Source: Candidatus Methanovirga basalitermitum (GTDB lineage: Archaea; Methanobacteriota; Methanobacteria; Methanobacteriales; Methanobacteriaceae). Taken from it: DNA of 12,423 bases. Every line of letters begins with the position of its first letter. The stretch's first letter is position 1. The notes beneath the pieces are model-generated. The model was not told the origin of the DNA and made no database searches. It worked only from the letters and a program-made list of their open reading frames with translations. The stretch is from contig JAISZW010000140.1 of NCBI GenBank assembly GCA_031284445.1, positions 1-12,423 on the forward strand. The letters are read 5' to 3'. The position numbers and the translations under genes are program-made. Of this stretch, positions 1-6,674 are shown piece after piece.

Positions 1-193
1 TTTGTCATTTTATAAAATATTATATCCAATATAATTTATTTAAATTTGATTTAAAGAATTTTTATAATTATAATTAAGATTAATAATTGATAAACATTAC
101 CATTATCACTATAATTAAGTTAAAAATATAGAATTATTTATAATTTCTTAATTTTTGGAAATAAAAATAACTCATAGGTTTTGCTATTTAATA
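1..193. other. Non-coding AT-rich leader of the window
   Basis: I see no convincing gene on either strand here. The sequence is extremely AT-rich with frequent stops in all frames. A gene for the glutaminase (class II amidotransferase) part of glutamate synthase, which often accompanies the next two genes, is not present in this stretch. If it is nearby it must lie before base 1. Confidence 0.6.
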
Positions 194-292
194 GAGGGTG
201 TAAAAAAGTGTGGAGTTATTTGGAAAAATTGACTTTTATTTATAAATAAACTTGAAAATTTTAGAAAAACTCCACAAAAATTTACATCCTCA
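194..292. repeat. 99-bp palindromic (MITE-like) element upstream of glutamate synthase
   Basis: The left arm at 194-217 (GAGGGTGTAAAA, then AAGTGTGGAGTT) is the inverted complement of 269-292 (AACTCCACA through TACATCCTC) at 19 of 24 positions. The centre contains a perfect palindrome, TTTATTTATAAATAAA, and further weak pairing, so the whole unit could fold into one long hairpin. A shortened relative with the same left arm lies at 12236-12271. Two copies near opposite ends of the window, with related AT-rich right flanks, suggest a dispersed non-autonomous element and not a gene-specific operator. The family is not recognised. It ends 85 bases before the next gene. Confidence 0.7.
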
Positions 293-300
293 TTTAATAT

Positions 301-377
301 ATTTAGTATATATAATTTTTCTAAAAAATATTTATAATTTTTCTAAATATTACTATAAATAAAAAACAGGTTTTAAG
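301..377 (+). promoter_or_regulatory. Probable promoter region of the glutamate synthase operon
   Basis: Several archaeal TATA-like boxes lie here: TATATATAA near 307-315, TTTATAAT near 331-338 and ACTATAAATA near 352-361. The 15-base sequence TATAATTTTTCTAAA occurs twice, at 311-325 and 333-347. The 22-base period is about two helical turns, so the two copies face the same side of the DNA. Which TATA box is used cannot be read from sequence. The start codon at 378 has only a weak purine stretch (CAGG) before it. Confidence 0.45.
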
Positions 378-1058
378 ATGACTTACAATGTTTATGAAAT
401 TGATTTATCAAAAATGACACCTAGAGAAGCCAACGAAGCTATTAGAGAAATGGCTCCAAAATATGATAAAATAATTTTAAAAAATCCTCATTCAATGCAT
501 TATCTTATTGCAGGGTTAGTAGATGAAGTAGATATTGAAGTTGATGGATCATCAGGATATTTCACAGGGACAATGAACGATAAAGCTAATATAAAAGTTA
601 ATGGTAATGTTGGATGGTTTGGTGGTGACAACATGACGGGTGGTAAACTTTTAATAGAAGGTTCTGCTGGTGATGGAGTAGGTCAAGGAATATATGGTGG
701 AGAAATCATTGTAAAAAAAGATGCTGGTGCAAGAACTGGAGAGATAATGAAAAATGGAACTATAATTGTTGGTGGAAACTCTGGTTTTATGACAGGGATA
801 TTTATGATGGGTGGATGCATAGTAGTTCTTGGTAACTTAGGTAAAGATGTTGGTGAATCAATTATAAGAGGAGTTATCTATGTTTTAGGTGGAGTTGAAA
901 GTTTAGGAAAAAATGCTAACCTATTTGAGATTGATGATGAAGATAAAAAAGAACTTAAAAATTTATTAAGTAAAAATGATTTTAATTTAAATATTTCTGA
1001 TTATGATAAGTTTAGAAAAATCATTCCAAAAAGTAAAAGACCATTCTATGGTAAATAA
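378..1058 (+). CDS. Glutamate synthase, GXGXG (third) domain subunit
   Basis: This 226-residue protein is the stand-alone archaeal form of the C-terminal beta-helix domain of the glutamate synthase large subunit, a fold shared with the FwdC/FmdC subunits of formylmethanofuran dehydrogenase. Residues 50-175 are a run of glycine-rich turns (GSSGYFTGTM, NGNVGWFGGDNMTGG, GSAGDGVGQGIYGG, GGNSGFMTGIFMMGG), the sign of this right-handed helix. The lysine-rich tail at 190-226 is less conserved. The domain has no catalytic site; in the fused enzyme it is structural and packs against the amidotransferase and FMN domains. The next gene starts 21 bases later on the same strand, so the two are co-transcribed. 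The glutaminase subunit is not in the window. The family assignment is firm. The alternative, an FwdC-type subunit, is less likely given the neighbour. Confidence 0.9.
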   Translation: MTYNVYEIDLSKMTPREANEAIREMAPKYDKIILKNPHSMHYLIAGLVDEVDIEVDGSSGYFTGTMNDKANIKVNGNVGWFGGDNMTGGKLLIEGSAGDGVGQGIYGGEIIVKKDAGARTGEIMKNGTIIVGGNSGFMTGIFMMGGCIVVLGNLGKDVGESIIRGVIYVLGGVESLGKNANLFEIDDEDKKELKNLLSKNDFNLNISDYDKFRKIIPKSKRPFYGK

Positions 1059-1066
1059 GCTGAATT

Positions 1067-1074
1067 GGAGGTGA
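1067..1074 (+). promoter_or_regulatory. Strong Shine-Dalgarno site of the glutamate synthase subunit
   Basis: GGAGGTGA is fully complementary to the archaeal 16S rRNA 3' end. It ends five bases before the ATG at 1080, which fixes that start. Confidence 0.9.
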
Positions 1075-1079
1075 AATAA

Positions 1080-2561
1080 ATGCCATACAACGTTAAAAAA
1101 GATTCATTTTTATGTAATAGAGACTTTTCTCGTCCAGGTTGCTGCTGGTACAAGTGTGATGATAGAGATGATGATATATGTCCTGGATGTTATTCATGTT
1201 ATAACAACTGTCCCCATGATATTTATGAAATAGTTAACAATGAACCATACCCTGTTAACCAAAAAAAATGTGTTGGATGTAGAATCTGCGAAGAAATGTG
1301 TCCAAATAATGCCATTAATGTATATGCAGTAAATGATGATACAAGAAATGTCTTCTCGTACAATGATATGTTTGAAATTAAAAGAAAATCAACTGAAGGG
1401 TCATATCAAGTAAAAAGTATGGGAGCTACTAGAAAAATTCCAACATTCGATGACCTCGTAATAATTCCAGCACAAGTTTCAAGACCTCCATTGGATAAAT
1501 ACAGAGAACCATGTTTTACAAATGTCACTTTAGGAGATAGATATGCTGAACATCCCCTAAAATTAGACACTCCAATCATGATCGGTGCAATGTCATTTGG
1601 AGCTTTAAGCAAAGAATCAAAATTAGCCCTTGCATTAGGTTCAAAATACTCAGGAACAGCAGCAAATACTGGTGAAGGTGGAATGCTAAAAGATGAAAGA
1701 AGATTAGCCAAAACACTAATAGCACAATATGCCTCTGGAAGATTTGGTGTCTCTGCTGAATATCTAAATAATGCAGATGCTATTGAGATTAAAATAGGTC
1801 AAGGAGCAAAAGCTGGAATGGGAGGACATTTACTTGGTGAAAAAGTTAATGCAGAAGTATCCAAGATTAGAATGATTCCTGAAGGAGCAGATGCACTTTC
1901 TCCAGCAAGACACATGGACATTGTAGGACCTGAAGATCTAAGCATGAAAATATCACAACTAAGAGAAATCACAGACTGGCAAATCCCAATCATAGTTAAA
2001 TTCGCATCAGGAAGAGTTAAAGATGATGTAAAAATAGCTGCAAAGGGTGGAGCAGATATCATAGTTGTTGATGGTATGCAAGGAGGAACAGGAGCAGGAC
2101 CATCAGTTGTAACCGAACACTCAGGTATTCCAACAATAGCGTCCATTGTTGAAGCAGATGAAGCCCTAAAAGAAGTCAACCTAAGAAATAAAGTTAGTTT
2201 AGTTGCTGCTGGAGGAATCAGAAGTGGAGTTGATGTGGTTAAATCCATAGCCCTTGGTGCAGATGCTGTATATATTGGTACCGCTGCACTTATTGCATTA
2301 GGATGTAGAGTATGTCAAATGTGCTATAAAGGAAACTGTAGAAAAGGTATTGCAACACAAGATATACAATTAAGACATAGACTTGACTATCACAAAGCAG
2401 GAGAGAATTTAGGAAGATACATAAAGGCAATGACTGAAGAAGGTTGCATGTTAGTTCAACAAGCAGGAAATACACATATAAGCAAAATAGAAAAGGAAGA
2501 TCTCCGTTCCTTAACCATAGAAGCATCAGAACTAACAGGTGTAAAAATGGCTGGTTTTTAA
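1080..2561 (+). CDS. gltB: Glutamate synthase, iron-sulfur and FMN synthase domain subunit
   Basis: This 493-residue protein carries the glutamate-forming half-reaction: it reduces the 2-iminoglutarate made from 2-oxoglutarate and ammonia. The N-terminus has two [4Fe-4S] motifs, C34-x2-C37-x2-C40-x3-C44 and C64-x2-C67-x2-C70-x3-C74, preceded by extra cysteines (12, 21, 22, 26). The FMN barrel follows from about 125, with MIGAMSFGALS near 167, the GEGG element near 199, KFASGRV near 307 and DGMQGGTGAGP near 331. The barrel ends with AAGGIRSG and the C409-x5-C415-x4-C420 motif that binds the [3Fe-4S] cluster of glutamate synthases. This is the usual short archaeal form, with ferredoxin domains fused at the N-terminus and the amidotransferase and GXGXG parts on separate genes. 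The electron donor is probably ferredoxin or a separate NADPH-linked subunit; the sequence does not say which. Confidence 0.93.
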   Translation: MPYNVKKDSFLCNRDFSRPGCCWYKCDDRDDDICPGCYSCYNNCPHDIYEIVNNEPYPVNQKKCVGCRICEEMCPNNAINVYAVNDDTRNVFSYNDMFEIKRKSTEGSYQVKSMGATRKIPTFDDLVIIPAQVSRPPLDKYREPCFTNVTLGDRYAEHPLKLDTPIMIGAMSFGALSKESKLALALGSKYSGTAANTGEGGMLKDERRLAKTLIAQYASGRFGVSAEYLNNADAIEIKIGQGAKAGMGGHLLGEKVNAEVSKIRMIPEGADALSPARHMDIVGPEDLSMKISQLREITDWQIPIIVKFASGRVKDDVKIAAKGGADIIVVDGMQGGTGAGPSVVTEHSGIPTIASIVEADEALKEVNLRNKVSLVAAGGIRSGVDVVKSIALGADAVYIGTAALIALGCRVCQMCYKGNCRKGIATQDIQLRHRLDYHKAGENLGRYIKAMTEEGCMLVQQAGNTHISKIEKEDLRSLTIEASELTGVKMAGF

Positions 2562-3066
2562 AAGATTAAAACAATGAAAATGTGGAAAATTCAACGGACA
2601 TATTTTTCTACTAATCAATTTCCATACATGAAAGTCTAAAAGTGTGAAAAATCCAACTGATATTCAAATCCATTGGGTTATACTCAGTAATTGGATTTAT
2701 TAAAATTTTAAATCTTTCTATTTAATAAATAAAAGATTATAATAAATTTAAAATAAGATTACAATACCAAAATTTTGTATAATAAAAATCAGATGATAAA
2801 TTATAAACAAATAATACGAACATCTTATTTAATTGATATTTAAAGAATCTTATCTATCTATATATATTAATATCTGAAAATGTTTATTTAAAAATTGAAA
2901 ATATGAGAAAATGAACTTAACAAAACACTATAAAAATTTAACTACATCATATTCAACTCTTATTGGATGATGTCTTCATTTTAATGAAAGACATGGAAAT
3001 CGTATATCTTAATATTTATTAGTATTATGTTACCATTTTCAATTATCACGAATTTTTAATTATAAA
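2562..3066. other. 505-bp convergent spacer without a gene
   Basis: Both flanking genes end into this spacer. I find no credible coding frame. It holds a probable terminator region just after 2561, an imperfect direct repeat (2576-2595, GAAAATGTGGAAAATTCAAC, and 2638-2657, AAAAGTGTGAAAAATCCAAC), a hairpin with 7-bp arms (AAATCCA at 2666-2672, TGGATTT at 2692-2698) and a second hairpin at 2970-2994 (ATGTCTTCAT/ATGAAAGACAT, one bulge). The last could lie in the 3' end of the minus-strand transcript from 3067. Confidence 0.6.
2596..2610 (+). terminator. Possible oligo-T terminator after glutamate synthase
   Basis: A run of five T (2603-2607) in an AT-rich context lies about 40 bases after the stop codon. 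This is the simple form of archaeal intrinsic terminator. The hairpin at 2666-2698 could be a second signal. Confidence 0.3.
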
Positions 3067-3930
3067 CTATAAGTTCATTTTTCTTACAACGATAGCTGGA
3101 GTATGAACAATAGAATCTAAATCATCAACACTTATATCCTCATATTTACATAACTTTCTTTTCATATCATGAATGGTTTCCATGTTACCACTTGAACTTT
3201 TTTGATACTCCTCGCAAATATTAGCTATTTTTAATCCCTCCTCAATATCAATTGGTGATGAAGAAGCAATAGGTGTTGAACCACAATTTTTAGAAATTTG
3301 ACCCAACATATATGCCCAAACACCCATATTAACTTTGATTGGAGGAATAGCTACTGATAAACCAGTAAAATACTTATCCTTTATTTTATAAGTTGCATCT
3401 GTATCAACTATTAAAACATTAACATCTTTTTTAGATAATTCTTTCAAGGTTTTACTTATATCCTTAGCTATCTTTTCTGGATTTTCAGGAAGTAAAGACA
3501 CATAAGTCCCAGGGACATTGCTTAAATCAATTCCAGCTTCAGAACAAGGCTTTAATGCATGTTTCCACCCATATAATTGTAAAACAACCTCTTTATGCTG
3601 TGACGCTTCTGAAGGCAGTTTTCTAAGGTTTTTTATAGTTCTTTTTTTTATTCTAAGAAGTGGTCCAATGACATACCCCCAAATATATTTACTCCAAACA
3701 AAAGCAAGAAATTTAGCTTTTAAAGAAGGAGAATAGTTTGCCTCATCAACAATTCTCCCCTGAGAAATAGATATTGGTGTCTCAGCAATAACCAAACAAT
3801 CTTTATCTTTAACAATATCCAATGCTTTGTTTATAATAATATCTAAACTATCATTAGGTTTTATATAATTTGTCTCAATTGGAAAAATAATATACTCCCC
3901 ATAATTAACTGATTTCTGATTTAAACCCAT
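3067..3930 (-). CDS. CofE-like F420 gamma-glutamyl ligase family protein
   Basis: This 287-residue protein belongs to the F420-0:L-glutamate ligase fold family (CofE/FbiB N-terminal domain). The N-terminal strand FPIETNYIKPNDSL (16-29) matches the family opening P-I-x-T with the following D. IAETPISISQGRIV (48-61) matches the conserved block that lies by the nucleotide and metal site. The centre (70-110) is rich in aromatic and basic residues (FVWSKYIWGYVIGPLLRIKKR) and departs from canonical CofE. Later VLIVDTDATY (172-181) and GSTPIASSSPI (207-217) are CofE-like. It is somewhat longer than CofE (about 250), and I take it for the paralogue that methanogens carry besides true CofE; its substrate is unknown. 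It starts 26 bases after comA stops, behind GGATGATTTCATG, so the two form one operon. Confidence 0.75.
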   Translation of the reverse strand: MGLNQKSVNYGEYIIFPIETNYIKPNDSLDIIINKALDIVKDKDCLVIAETPISISQGRIVDEANYSPSLKAKFLAFVWSKYIWGYVIGPLLRIKKRTIKNLRKLPSEASQHKEVVLQLYGWKHALKPCSEAGIDLSNVPGTYVSLLPENPEKIAKDISKTLKELSKKDVNVLIVDTDATYKIKDKYFTGLSVAIPPIKVNMGVWAYMLGQISKNCGSTPIASSSPIDIEEGLKIANICEEYQKSSSGNMETIHDMKRKLCKYEDISVDDLDSIVHTPAIVVRKMNL

Positions 3931-3956
3931 GAAATCATCCTAAAAATCGTGACATA

Positions 3957-4727
3957 TTAAATTTTACCAATTGTATCCCCTCTAAGACCTCGTCTAATTG
4001 TCTCAAGAGAAGTAATATCATTAATACTAATATTTCCTAAATTAACATTAGACCCTAATTTCAACACAAAATAGACTTGTTGATTTTTGTTAGGTGCTTC
4101 CCAAATCAAATCATTCTTATTTATATTTTTTAAAATAAGATCAATTTCATCATTCTTTGCATTGCCATCTTTATCAAAAACACCTATACCTTTTCCAGAT
4201 TCTCTCCCTTCAACAATAACTTTATCAGAGCCAGAATTGAGTTCTGATTGAATTAAATCAATTCTGTTCTCTAATTCTAAACTACAATCATCTTTTTGAT
4301 CCTTTTTACCAACCTCTGATAAAACATAAAACCCCTTTTCCTTTGCTTCATTTATTAAATCCAATTTTATTTCATGTTCAATAGCTATTGAACCATCAGA
4401 TATCTCTAAAGTCTCAAAACCAAGTTTATCAAATTCATCAAAATATTCAGGGATTTTATTGTTTAAATAAGCTATTTCAAACAATGAACCACCAGGATAT
4501 GGTGATATATCAAAAGAATTAGCTATTTCTATTTTTTCTTTTACTATATCCCTATCATGCAATATTATTGTTCCCCAGCCAAACTTTAAAAAATCAACAT
4601 ATTCACCTGAGATCTCCATAATATCTATTAAACTTAGAAGTCCTAAACCCTTATCTAAGACCATCGTAATTCCATCTTCGCCATCACCAGATATTCTATT
4701 AGGTAAAAGAAAATCAAAACTATTCAT
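3957..4727 (-). CDS. comA: Phosphosulfolactate synthase (coenzyme M biosynthesis)
   Basis: ComA adds sulfite to phosphoenolpyruvate to make (2R)-phospho-3-sulfolactate, the first step of the methanogen route to coenzyme M. The 256-residue product is full length and has the family blocks in order: GITMVLDKGL (19-28), DFLKFGWGT (45-53), SPYPGGSLFE (75-84), LEISDGSI (107-114), EVGKK (138-142), VIVEGRESGKG (170-180), WEAPNKNQQ (209-217), LGSNVNLGNIS (224-234) and the C-terminal ETIRRGLRGDT (242-252). I start at the ATG at 4727, behind GGTG spaced six bases. A TTG four codons upstream is also open but has no reason to be used, since related proteins begin at this Met. It is the first gene of the pair with the CofE-like gene. 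Confidence 0.95.
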   Translation of the reverse strand: MNSFDFLLPNRISGDGEDGITMVLDKGLGLLSLIDIMEISGEYVDFLKFGWGTIILHDRDIVKEKIEIANSFDISPYPGGSLFEIAYLNNKIPEYFDEFDKLGFETLEISDGSIAIEHEIKLDLINEAKEKGFYVLSEVGKKDQKDDCSLELENRIDLIQSELNSGSDKVIVEGRESGKGIGVFDKDGNAKNDEIDLILKNINKNDLIWEAPNKNQQVYFVLKLGSNVNLGNISINDITSLETIRRGLRGDTIGKI

Positions 4728-4809
4728 TAGATGCACCAATCCATCCCCTTATTAAAAATGATATAATAAAGTTATTAATATAATGTGAAGCAATTTTATT
4801 TTATTATTT

Positions 4810-5032
4810 TTAAACTAATCAAAAGCTTAAATCACCAATAAACGTTTTTTCAGAGACTAAAGAAGTGAAACACCACTAATAAACTCTTTTCCATTGAATA
4901 TTATATTATCGGGATTTGCTGAACTATTCCTCTTGATTTTGTATATTTATTATTATCGGCACCATTAATCATAGATATACAGACAGACAACAAAAGGACG
5001 AGAATAATAAAATAAACAAACTTTCTAATCAT
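4810..5032 (-). pseudogene. Remnant of an exported protein gene with signal peptide
   Basis: An ATG at 5032 behind GATGGTGG (5041-5048) opens a 43-codon frame ending at 4901. It begins MIRKFVYFIILVLLL, then SVCISMINGADNN: basic residues, a hydrophobic core and an Ala-Asp cleavage-like site, a typical signal peptide. After about 43 residues the frame stops, but plausible protein text continues in other frames: DNIIFNGKEFISGVSLL just past the stop, and VSEKTFIGDLSF near 4820-4855. This suggests a frameshifted short exported protein. A genuine 43-residue secreted peptide cannot be excluded. No family is recognised. Confidence 0.5.
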
Positions 5033-5052
5033 AAAATCCCACCATCATCTTT

Positions 5053-5360
5053 TTATCCATAACATAAAAGCACAATGAACAAGAATAACAAACTTATTAA
5101 TGTAAACCCTGTTTTACCAGGTGAAAAAATATTCTCTCCATCTTCCTTATTTTTTAACACGACATCATTTTTAGTTTTATTAACTCCAAATTGATCTGGT
5201 GGGAGTGTTATCAACACTATCTAAAAAGTGTTCTAATAAAATTCCCATAATCCATATGGATTTTCTAAAATTTCTCCAATACTATCCTAAATAGAAGTGC
5301 CAATCTTTTTATTATTTGATGTTATTCTTTAAAAGATTTCAAAGCGGTATTGGTAAATAT
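5053..5360 (-). pseudogene. Decayed 3' end of a membrane-anchored surface protein gene
   Basis: The last frame, open from 5220 to the stop at 5053, reads LPPDQFGVNKTKND, then GENIFSPGKTGF and a hydrophobic run (TLISLLFLFIVLLCYG) ending in TAA. This is the layout of a C-terminal membrane anchor after a polar stalk, as in Methanobrevibacter surface proteins. Upstream the coding text is split: ILLEHFLDSVDNT in one frame, and DSIGEILENPYGLWEFY in another frame after an in-frame stop. Stops and at least one frameshift make it a pseudogene. The signal-peptide fragment starts 20 bases after it. The protein family is not known to me. Confidence 0.55.
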
Positions 5361-5364
5361 TAAT

Positions 5365-5622
5365 TCATAAATTGAGTTCTTTGGCAAGGAAATCCATATC
5401 CATCGTTGCAAAGTTTCCATCGTCAATTTCTTTGTTAAGCTTATCTAAGTCTTGAGCTAATTTTTGACATTCTGATGAAATTTCACTAAATTCAAGTTTA
5501 ACTTCATTATTCCCATTAACATTCCATTTTACTACTTTTTTCCCTTTAAATTTCTCTAAAATTTCTTTTGGAACTTCTAACATGTTTTTTTCTATAATGG
5601 TTTCAATTATCATAATAATCAT
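5365..5622 (-). CDS. Small orphan protein, possibly antitoxin-like
   Basis: An 85-residue acidic protein. Residues 15-48 (LEVPKEILEKFKGKK, VVKWNVNGNNEVKLEF) look like a short helix followed by a beta-hairpin. Residues 50-85 look like an amphipathic helix (SSECQKLAQDLDKLNKEIDD). This outline resembles small archaeal AbrB-type or other type II antitoxins, but there is no diagnostic motif and no toxin gene beside it: both neighbours are pseudogenes. The start is uncertain. The ATG at 5622 has no Shine-Dalgarno site, and ATGs at 5613 and 5583 are in frame. It begins five bases after the truncated transposase frame ends. Function unknown. Confidence 0.5.
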   Translation of the reverse strand: MIIMIIETIIEKNMLEVPKEILEKFKGKKVVKWNVNGNNEVKLEFSEISSECQKLAQDLDKLNKEIDDGNFATMDMDFLAKELNL

Positions 5623-5627
5623 TTTAA

Positions 5628-6401
5628 TTAAACTATTTTTTTTATAATTTTATAAAATATATTCTTTTTTATTATTATATTTTTAGCATCACTAAACACC
5701 TTATTGACTAAATGCTTTATGTAAAATGCGAAATCTTTTTTAATTCTTCTATCTATAACCATAATGTTTCTTTTGCCTCCTTTAAAGTCAACAGCAACGA
5801 AAATATTTGCTGTTCCATTTCTTTTATATTGATAATTATATTTTTCAGGACTTCCAGGGTTAATTGGAATTCTATTCGTAGCATACCCTATTAAAGGTTT
5901 ATGTTTCTTGTCAAAACAAATTATCGAATATGGGATCATAATCCTCAAAATACAATCTTAAAATATCATGCATCTTTTTACGGTATTCAGCATCAATTTT
6001 TTTTATACACACAATTGTTTTTAGTCCATGTTTTTGTCGAGCTTTTTTAAAACAATACAAACAGTTTCACGAGCTATAGTTTCAAAACCATGTTTTTTCT
6101 CATCTTTTGCAATTAATCTAATAGTCCATCATCCTTCAAGAGGATCAGTACATGCTAAAAGCAACTATTTCTGTTTCTTTTTCATCATCATATCTCTTTG
6201 GTTGACCCGAGCTTATTATTTAAAGCAGAATTCAAACCTTCATCTAAAATACTTTTTTTTAATTTTACCTACAGTTTTAGGAGTTATACTCAATATTTCA
6301 GCAATTTTTTTCTGATTCAAATCACTATTACTAATTAATATAAGTATAACTGCCCTAAACATTTTTTGACTCTTTTAACAATTTATTTACAGATATTTCA
6401 T
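5628..6401 (-). pseudogene. IS630-family transposase, frameshifted and 3'-truncated
   Basis: Read from 6401 downwards, the minus strand gives an IS630-type transposase in pieces. There is a helix-turn-helix block (SDLNQKKIAEILSITPKTVG, about 6250-6315), then QPKRYDDEKETEIVA, then LACTDPLEG, a stop, and WTIRLIAKDEKKHG (about 6090-6190), then KIDAEYRKKMHDILRLYFED (about 5941-6000). The longest piece (5628-5948) reads IICFDKKHKPLIGYATN, NYQYKRNGTANIFVAVDF and IDRRIKKDFAFYIKHLV. CFDKK holds the first catalytic Asp of the DDE triad. The frame then runs into unrelated sequence after NIII, just where the second Asp (MDN) is expected, so the catalytic C-terminus is gone. At least four frameshifts or stops. 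No terminal inverted repeats found. Confidence 0.82.
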
Positions 6402-6590
6402 CTTCTTATTCCAAATTGAACTTCATAATGTAACATATGAACACAATACTATATAAAACTAACATTATTGAATTGCCTTAACACTATCTTGTATATTCTT
6501 CTTATTTTACAAGTTAAAAATAAACCCAAAAAAAAATGAAAAAACTAGTGAAGAGAAGTATCCATACGATCATAGAAAAAATTTTTGACA

Positions 6591-6614
6591 AAAAATACTT
6601 AAGTTGGCAGAAGT
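6591..6614 (+). repeat. Solo IS1-type right-end sequence
   Basis: AAAAATACTTAAGTTGGCAG closely matches the right end of the IS1-type miniature element at 12401-12423 (AAAAATCCTTAAGTTGACAG) and the remembered end of bacterial IS1 (AAGTTGGCAGCAT). No matching left end is visible upstream, so it is a relic or chance. It lies just before the TATA box of the next gene. Confidence 0.4.
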
Positions 6615-6625
6615 GTTTTTAAATA

Positions 6626-6640
6626 GAAAAGTTTAAATAG
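6626..6640 (+). promoter_or_regulatory. Archaeal BRE/TATA promoter of the glycosylase gene
   Basis: GAAAAGTTTAAATAG combines a purine-rich BRE with a TTTAAATA TATA box (6632-6639). Transcription would begin about 25 bases on, near 6661, giving a leader of only about 14 bases before the ATG at 6675. That fits the absence of a Shine-Dalgarno site there. Confidence 0.6.
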
Positions 6641-6674
6641 TTACATGTAATCAAACTCCAAAAGAATTAAAACC

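Noticed and set aside
1..377. NrpR-type nitrogen operator before glutamate synthase
   Set aside because: I looked for paired half-sites of the GGTA/TACC or GGAA/TTCC kind and found no convincing palindrome; the palindromes present belong to the repeat element.
1406..2526. Minus-strand open frames at 1406-1711, 1799-2248 and 2290-2526
   Set aside because: They lie opposite the well-conserved glutamate synthase gene, have no ribosome site or family features, and are shadow frames.
3518..3736. Plus-strand frame opposite the CofE-like gene
   Set aside because: Shadow of a conserved coding sequence; no independent evidence.
5712..6315. Plus-strand frames at 5712-5894 and 6028-6315
   Set aside because: They are antisense to the IS630 transposase remnant, whose protein motifs read clearly on the minus strand.
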